The position numbers and the translations under genes were made by a program. This document shows, piece after piece, positions 63,859-64,000 of a DNA stretch of 64,000 nucleotides. Origin of the DNA: Desulfobacca acetoxidans DSM 11109 (GTDB taxonomy: Bacteria; Desulfobacterota; Desulfobaccia; Desulfobaccales; Desulfobaccaceae); NCBI RefSeq assembly GCF_000195295.1, contig NC_015388.1:2790001-2854000 (forward strand). The letters are read 5' to 3'. Each line of letters begins with the position of its first letter. The first letter of the stretch is position 1. The notes beneath the pieces were generated by a model. The model did no database searches. It was given only the letters and a program-made list of their open reading frames with translations, and had not been told where the DNA came from.

Positions 63859-64000
63859 TAAGCGTCTCAGTTACCAATGTCGGCTACCGTGGTCAGATGT
63901 CAGTAATGGGTAATTAGCAGAGATTATTGTAACACCTTACTGGTCTGAGAGGAACATCAATCTTAGTAAAAGGTGCAGATTAGAGTGGGGCAGGCGGGAT
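63859..64000. other. Window end, nothing recognised
   Basis: The last 142 bases upstream of the PHP gene hold no gene signal. Confidence 0.4.

Overview
The window reads as chromosomal DNA of an anaerobic Gram-negative bacterium, most likely a deltaproteobacterium (Desulfobacterota, Syntrophobacterales/Desulfobacca-like). This is inferred from the mix of genes, not from a database search. An outer membrane is indicated by a TonB-dependent receptor, the Kdo-pathway isomerase KdsD and a dTDP-rhamnose cluster. Anaerobic metabolism is indicated by indolepyruvate:ferredoxin oxidoreductase, ferredoxin-MinD ATPases and system II cytochrome c maturation (ResB/CcsA). A stand-alone AICAR transformylase and DUF3786 also fit that group.

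Layout. 1-3.2 kb is an accessory edge: the start of a TonB receptor with a structured leader, a small CxxC protein and a PAS protein, an integrase relic, and the tmRNA gene ssrA. 3.2-8.1 kb is a four-gene minus-strand operon (U32 peptidase, HicB-like, DUF3786, RecN). 8.5-12.3 kb on the plus strand carries hisF, a cyclodeaminase-family gene, a methyltransferase stub, a GAF-GGDEF protein and kdsD. 13.9-23.5 kb is a long minus-strand branched-chain amino acid and phospholipid block (DUF465-ilvB-ilvH-coiled-coil-ilvC-psd-pssA-leuA-leuC). It is interrupted by an internally repetitive coiled-coil gene and lacks leuD/leuB beside leuC. 23.7-25.4 kb is a YeiH-like transporter with a small membrane partner. 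25.7-27.8 kb is a tight NifX-like plus two ferredoxin-MinD cluster. 28.8-36 kb is a sugar-nucleotide region (rmlA, an epimerase, rmlBCD) that encloses an AT-rich pair made of an unknown 423-residue protein and a Nudix protein.

36-39.9 kb is a recent rearrangement at tRNA-Asn: an 809-bp direct repeat, carrying most of a universal stress gene, flanks two foreign-looking methyltransferases. Two tRNAs (Asn-GTT, Gln-CTG) follow. 40-50 kb holds nth, murJ, rlmB, a deletion-fused relic of an ATPase/DUF4276 module, an MgtC-like protein, ccsA/resB, a GcvH-like protein without the lipoyl lysine, and a hydrolase. 50-64 kb holds iorAB, a two-gene RdgC, mutM, AICAR transformylase, a secreted PEP-CTERM-type protein behind a textbook sigma-54 promoter, dnaB, a PfkB kinase, pabB/pabA and a PHP phosphoesterase.

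The strongest leads for new biology are the 423-residue protein/Nudix pair, the tRNA-Asn duplication carrying methyltransferases, the 18-residue-period coiled coil inside the ilv operon, the lysine-less GcvH-like protein, and the split RdgC. All coordinates and motifs were read by eye; family names rest on motif recognition.
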